Below are positions 6,091 through 9,068 of a DNA stretch of 9,068 nucleotides, piece after piece (the stretch's first letter is position 1; each line of letters begins with the position of its first letter). This stretch comes from Alphaproteobacteria bacterium (lineage in GTDB: Bacteria; Pseudomonadota; Alphaproteobacteria; Acetobacterales; Acetobacteraceae). The stretch covers positions 1 to 9,068 of the forward strand of contig JAMFRY010000289.1 of assembly GCA_026225015.1 (NCBI GenBank), in the 5' to 3' direction. The position numbers were made by a program, and so were the translations under genes. The notes under the pieces were generated by a model. That model made no database searches. It had not been told where the DNA came from and saw nothing but the letters and a program-made list of their open reading frames with translations.

Positions 6091-6698
6091 TAAGTTTGTT
6101 TGACGGCTATGACCGGTTTATTCGCGGCTACTGGCAGGAGCATAAGGACCGCTACGCCGAGCTGGCGCGCGATGGGCAATCGCCTTCGAGCATGGTGATT
6201 GCGTGTTCGGATTCGCGGGTCTCGCCGGAGCTGATTTTTGATGCGGCACCGGGCGAGATTTTCGTGGTGCGCAATGTGAGTAATCTGGTGCCCCCCTATG
6301 CGCCGGATACCGGCAATCATGGCACGTCGGCGGCGCTGGAATTTGCGGTGACGGTGCTGAATGTTTCGCGGATCGTGGTGCTGGGGCATAGCCAGTGCGG
6401 CGGCATTCGCGCGCTGGTGCGGGGGCCGACTGCCGGGGATGGGGATTTCATCGCCTCCTGGATGGCGATTGCGAAGACCGCCCGCGCAAGGGTGTGCGAT
6501 GCGCCGGATGCGCCGGCAGAGCCGTACGCGCCGGCCGCATTCGATGCGCTGTGCGAGCAATGCGCCAGAGAGTCGATCCGCGTTTCCTTGAGCAATTTGC
6601 TGAGTTTTCCCTGGATCAGATCACGCGTCGATGATGGCGCGCTCACGCTTGCCGGGCTGCATTTCAACGTGCAGAGCGCGGCGCTTGAGGTGATTTAG
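6087..6698 (+). CDS. Beta-class carbonic anhydrase
   Basis: A 203-residue beta-carbonic anhydrase, interconverting CO2 and bicarbonate in the cytoplasm. Zinc ligands are Cys40 in IACSDSRVSPE, His101 and Cys104 in LGHSQCGGIRAL. The Asp42-Arg44 dyad that gates the active site is present. NVSNLVPPY (64-71 region) and GTSAALEFAVTVLNV match the CynT-like branch of the family. The frame is open upstream to 5919, but ATG 6087 gives the normal N-terminus (MISLFDGYDRFIRGYW) and the upstream part lies inside mazG. No Shine-Dalgarno is seen, which fits coupling to upstream translation. The C-terminus is short, ending right after the last core strand (LHFNVQSAALEVI). Its final 35 nt overlap the end of bioC on the opposite strand. 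Bicarbonate supply for biotin-dependent carboxylases is a plausible but unproven link to the neighbouring biotin operon. Confidence 0.95.
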   Translation: MISLFDGYDRFIRGYWQEHKDRYAELARDGQSPSSMVIACSDSRVSPELIFDAAPGEIFVVRNVSNLVPPYAPDTGNHGTSAALEFAVTVLNVSRIVVLGHSQCGGIRALVRGPTAGDGDFIASWMAIAKTARARVCDAPDAPAEPYAPAAFDALCEQCARESIRVSLSNLLSFPWIRSRVDDGALTLAGLHFNVQSAALEVI

Positions 6699-7443
6699 GG
6701 GCTTCGATTTCCACGGTGAGAATGTGGTAGCTGACCGCGAAAGGCCCGTTAAGCGTTGTAAGCAACCGGCGAAGCTTCCCGGCTTGTAGCGGCCGATAGC
6801 CGGCGCGAGGCGAGCTTGCGCCGAGGGTTTTCAGGCCGCGGGTAAATTCATGGCCTGATTGGTAGTTCGCGATGATGATTTCCTCCTCGATGCGTGCCAT
6901 TACGCCATCGGGGAACGGGAATTTTGCGGCGCTAGAATAGTCATGCAGGCCGCAAGGCAGATCGAGCGTTGCTAGCGCTTGCCGCCATTCCTGGAAGCTG
7001 TGGCATCCAAGAGTCGCGAAGATCAACCTTCCGCCCGGCGCCAGCATCCGTGTCAGGTTTGCAATACTACCCGGCAAATTGGTGAACCATTGCATCGCCA
7101 GACTGGAGGCGATGAGTTCGAACTTGCCCGCAATGCCTTCAAGTGATTCGCCATCCATGACAAGGTAGCTTGGCCCCGCACCCAGCCTCGCCTCGCAACG
7201 GGCGAGCATCGCAGCGGAAATATCCGTAAGGGTGAGCTGCGCTTGCGGGAACGCCGCGGCGAGGTGCTGGCTCAGCAGGCCGGTGCCGCAGCCGATTTCC
7301 AGAATGTTGGCGGGAGAAATGGGGAGACGCGCGGCGATCCTCGCGCAGAGACGCCTGGCCGTTTCGGCCTGCACCGAGGCGGCCGAATCGTATTGCGCCG
7401 CTTGGGAAAAAGCCGCCTGGATGCTGCGTTTTTCCGGAGTCAT
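6664..7443 (-). CDS. bioC: Malonyl-ACP O-methyltransferase BioC
   Basis: BioC uses S-adenosylmethionine to methylate the free carboxyl of malonyl-ACP, disguising it so that fatty acid synthase can extend it to pimeloyl-ACP methyl ester. The 259-residue protein shows the BioC N-terminal signature AFSQAAQYDSAASVQ (11-25), SAM-binding motif I ILEIGCGTG (47-55), the acidic residue after strand 2 (LTLTDIS, Asp74), the BioC-specific SSLAMQWF (113-120) and APGGRLIFATLG (135-146). The C-terminal YHILTVEI (239-246) matches the usual end of the family. About 13 further residues, rich in Pro, Ala and Arg, follow; the last 11 are encoded on the antisense of the carbonic anhydrase 3' end. The start ATG at 7443-7441 overlaps the stop of the upstream esterase (ATGA); it has no Shine-Dalgarno, so translational coupling is likely. 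It is the last gene of the bioF-esterase-bioC run. Confidence 0.94.
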   Translation of the reverse strand: MTPEKRSIQAAFSQAAQYDSAASVQAETARRLCARIAARLPISPANILEIGCGTGLLSQHLAAAFPQAQLTLTDISAAMLARCEARLGAGPSYLVMDGESLEGIAGKFELIASSLAMQWFTNLPGSIANLTRMLAPGGRLIFATLGCHSFQEWRQALATLDLPCGLHDYSSAAKFPFPDGVMARIEEEIIIANYQSGHEFTRGLKTLGASSPRAGYRPLQAGKLRRLLTTLNGPFAVSYHILTVEIEAPKSPQAPRSAR

Positions 7444-8063
7444 GCCAGTTTGTCCGCGAGTTCCCGCAAATGCCCGGCGCACCAGGAAGCGGCGGTAAGC
7501 GGCAGCATGTGGCCGCCCTCATGCCAGTAAATTTTTTCATCCGCAAAACAGGCGCGGCTCATTTCCTGAGAAACGAGGCCGTCGCTTGTGCCGCACAAGG
7601 CCGCCATCACCTCGGCCGGGCGTTTGTCCCAGTTTTGCAGGGCGACGAGCCCTGCCGTCAGCTTCGGCGCGTCGGGGTCGCCGGGCAATGGCGCGAGGAC
7701 GCCGCACAAAGCGCGGAAATCTTTAACCACGCCGGCGGCGTCAGAGGTGACGCGTGCGCACATGCGCGCCAAAACGCGCAAGGCGATGCCGGGGAAATCC
7801 GGGCGTTGCGCAAAACAGGAAAAACCGTTGATTGAGACCAGAGCATCGCAACGCAGGCCGGGTTCGTGCAGCAGCCAGAGCAGGCCGAAGGAATGGCCGA
7901 CAGCGAGGATCGGCCGCCCCTTTGGCAGCGCCGGTTGGTTGGGCGAGCCAAAGAAACCAAGATCCCACGCCAACGTATCTTCAGGCGGATAATGGCTGCG
8001 CAGTTCGTCCCAAACCGAGGCGTCGAAGCCCCAGCCATGCACGAACAGCAATAAAGGCTTCAT
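7440..8063 (-). CDS. bioH: Compact alpha/beta hydrolase, probable pimeloyl-ACP methyl ester esterase (BioH-like)
   Basis: In the BioC route an esterase removes the methyl group from pimeloyl-ACP methyl ester to stop elongation; this gene sits between bioF and bioC and has the right features. At 207 residues it is shorter than E. coli BioH (256). An oxyanion-hole HGWG (9-12) follows the first strand. The nucleophile elbow is GHSFG (Ser58). The acid is Asp161 in GTSDGLVSQEM, closely like the SDGLVP-type segment of BioH around its catalytic Asp. The base is His185 in EGGHMLPL. Ser-to-Asp spacing is 103 residues against about 125 in E. coli BioH, so the lid is reduced. It does not look like BioG (DUF452), which has a GWSMG-type elbow and different flanks. 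Both ends use ATGA overlaps (with bioF and bioC) and no Shine-Dalgarno precedes the start. The symbol rests on context plus motifs; a BioH analogue of another clade is possible. Confidence 0.82.
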   Translation of the reverse strand: MKPLLLFVHGWGFDASVWDELRSHYPPEDTLAWDLGFFGSPNQPALPKGRPILAVGHSFGLLWLLHEPGLRCDALVSINGFSCFAQRPDFPGIALRVLARMCARVTSDAAGVVKDFRALCGVLAPLPGDPDAPKLTAGLVALQNWDKRPAEVMAALCGTSDGLVSQEMSRACFADEKIYWHEGGHMLPLTAASWCAGHLRELADKLA

Positions 8064-9068
8064 ACCGTGCGAGCCAACCGGATCGTGGTTTCGGCGAGGC
8101 GCTGGATCGTTGCCGCCTCATGCGCGGCGGAGAGGGCGAAGCGGATGCGGCTGGCGCCGTTCGGCACGGTGGGCGGGCGGATTGCCACGGCCAGAAATCC
8201 TTCGTGCTGCAGCCCCGCGGATACGGCGAGCGCCTTTTCCTCGCTGCCCAGGATGACGGGGATAATCTGCGTGTTTGAGGGGCCGGTGTTCAGCCCCGCT
8301 GCCTGCAAGATGCTGCGAAAGGTCTCGGCGAGGCCGGAGAGATATGAACGCGCTTCTCCAAGTGTTGGAACCAGGTCCAGAGCGGCGTCCATCGCGCCGA
8401 GCACAGCAGGGGGGAGCCCGGTTGAGTAGATAAGTCCGCCGCAGCGATTCACCAGATAATCGCATAAAGTGGCGGAGCCGGCGGCATAGGCGCCGAAGCC
8501 CCCCAGCCCCTTGCTGAACGTGCCCATGATGAGCGCCTGCTCCAGCCCATGGGCGAGGCCAAAACCGTTTTCGCCCAGCACGCCGGTGGCATGGGCTTCG
8601 TCGATATAGAGAAACGCACCAAAGCGTTTGGCAAGGTTGGAGAGGGCTGCGATGTCCGTGCAGTCGCCATCCATGCTGAAGACGCTTTCGGTGATGATGA
8701 AGCGGGGGCGGGAAAGCTGCGCGTCGCGGGCGAGCAACTCCTCCAGATGCGGCAGATCGTTATGGCGGAAGCGGATCTGGCGGGCGCCGGCGGCGAGGCA
8801 GCCCTGGATCAGGCTGGCATGGTTCAGCCGGTCGGCATAGACCAGCGGTTCCGCGCCGAGCCTGCGTGCGTCCAGCAAGGCCGGCAGAATGGTCAGATTC
8901 GCCTGCACGCCGGAGACGAAGACGAGCGCTGCCTCGGTTCCTTTGCCGCGCGCGAGCTTGGATTCGATTTCCCCGTAAGGCGGGATATTGCCGGTGACGA
9001 GGCGCGAGGCCCCTGCCCCGGCGCCGTAACGCTTCGCGTAGTCCGCGGCGCGGCGGATGAGTTCAGGA
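8060..9068 (-). CDS. bioF: 8-amino-7-oxononanoate synthase BioF (5' end outside window)
   Basis: BioF is the PLP enzyme that condenses pimeloyl-ACP (or -CoA) with L-alanine to KAPA, the first step of biotin ring assembly. The frame stays open to the window edge at 9068; about 335 residues are visible and roughly 45-55 N-terminal residues are missing. An internal GTG at 8908 is not the start: upstream codons read the conserved GASRLVTGNIPPYGEIESKL and EAALVFVSGVQANL. Further signatures are DRLNHASLIQG, FRHNDLPHLEELL, TESVFSMDGD, the PLP-contacting DEAHATGVLGENG, the Schiff-base lysine in TFSKGLGG (codon 8512-8510), LIYSTGLPP and AIRPPTVPNGASRIRF near the C-terminus. The last block separates BioF from related 2-amino-3-ketobutyrate ligases and aminolevulinate synthases. 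TGA at 8062-8060 overlaps the ATG of the esterase gene (ATGA). The promoter lies beyond 9068. Confidence 0.96.
   Translation of the reverse strand, partial: PELIRRAADYAKRYGAGAGASRLVTGNIPPYGEIESKLARGKGTEAALVFVSGVQANLTILPALLDARRLGAEPLVYADRLNHASLIQGCLAAGARQIRFRHNDLPHLEELLARDAQLSRPRFIITESVFSMDGDCTDIAALSNLAKRFGAFLYIDEAHATGVLGENGFGLAHGLEQALIMGTFSKGLGGFGAYAAGSATLCDYLVNRCGGLIYSTGLPPAVLGAMDAALDLVPTLGEARSYLSGLAETFRSILQAAGLNTGPSNTQIIPVILGSEEKALAVSAGLQHEGFLAVAIRPPTVPNGASRIRFALSAAHEAATIQRLAETTIRLARTV

Noticed and set aside
6657..6674. Hairpin CTGCA-N8-TGCAG near the anhydrase/bioC 3' ends as a terminator
   Set aside because: A 5-bp stem with no T-run is expected by chance in GC-rich sequence.

Overview
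The window is a very gene-dense stretch of GC-rich bacterial chromosome, most likely from an alphaproteobacterium and perhaps Acetobacteraceae/Rhodospirillales. That placement is an inference from the protein sequences and from a recG / sdhE-mfd divergent arrangement that I recall from alphaproteobacteria; no marker gene settles it. Ten protein genes cover nearly everything. The gaps between genes are 4, 57, 9, 35 and 28 bp, and four neighbouring pairs overlap. I see no rRNA, tRNA, insertion sequence, prophage, CRISPR array or plasmid function.

Left part (1-4783). On the minus strand, sdhE (succinate dehydrogenase flavinylation factor) leads into mfd (transcription-repair coupling factor). 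Only the N-terminal 647 codons of mfd are inside the window. Divergently, across 57 bp, recG (branched-DNA helicase) is followed 9 bp later by a NUDIX hydrolase. Middle (4749-6698): a thiol (glutathione-type) peroxidase on the minus strand runs tail-to-tail into the NUDIX gene with a 35-nt overlap and is divergent from mazG (NTP pyrophosphohydrolase) across 35 bp. A beta-carbonic anhydrase follows mazG.

Right part (6664-9068, minus strand). bioF, a bioH-like esterase and bioC form a biotin operon read right to left, joined by two ATGA start/stop overlaps. bioF loses its N-terminus at the window edge. Together these three cover closure of the pimeloyl-ester route: BioC methylates malonyl-ACP, the esterase frees pimeloyl-ACP, and BioF condenses it with alanine to give KAPA.

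Functionally, the left and middle parts lean towards genome maintenance and nucleotide-pool or oxidant clean-up (Mfd, RecG, NUDIX, MazG, peroxidase), while the right part is cofactor synthesis. I found no undescribed multi-gene system. The points most worth a second look are the compact BioH-like esterase, a 10-codon ORF that bridges mazG and the carbonic anhydrase gene by TAATG and ATGA junctions, two convergent overlaps of identical length and phase, and a G5/G8/G3 tract inside sdhE.
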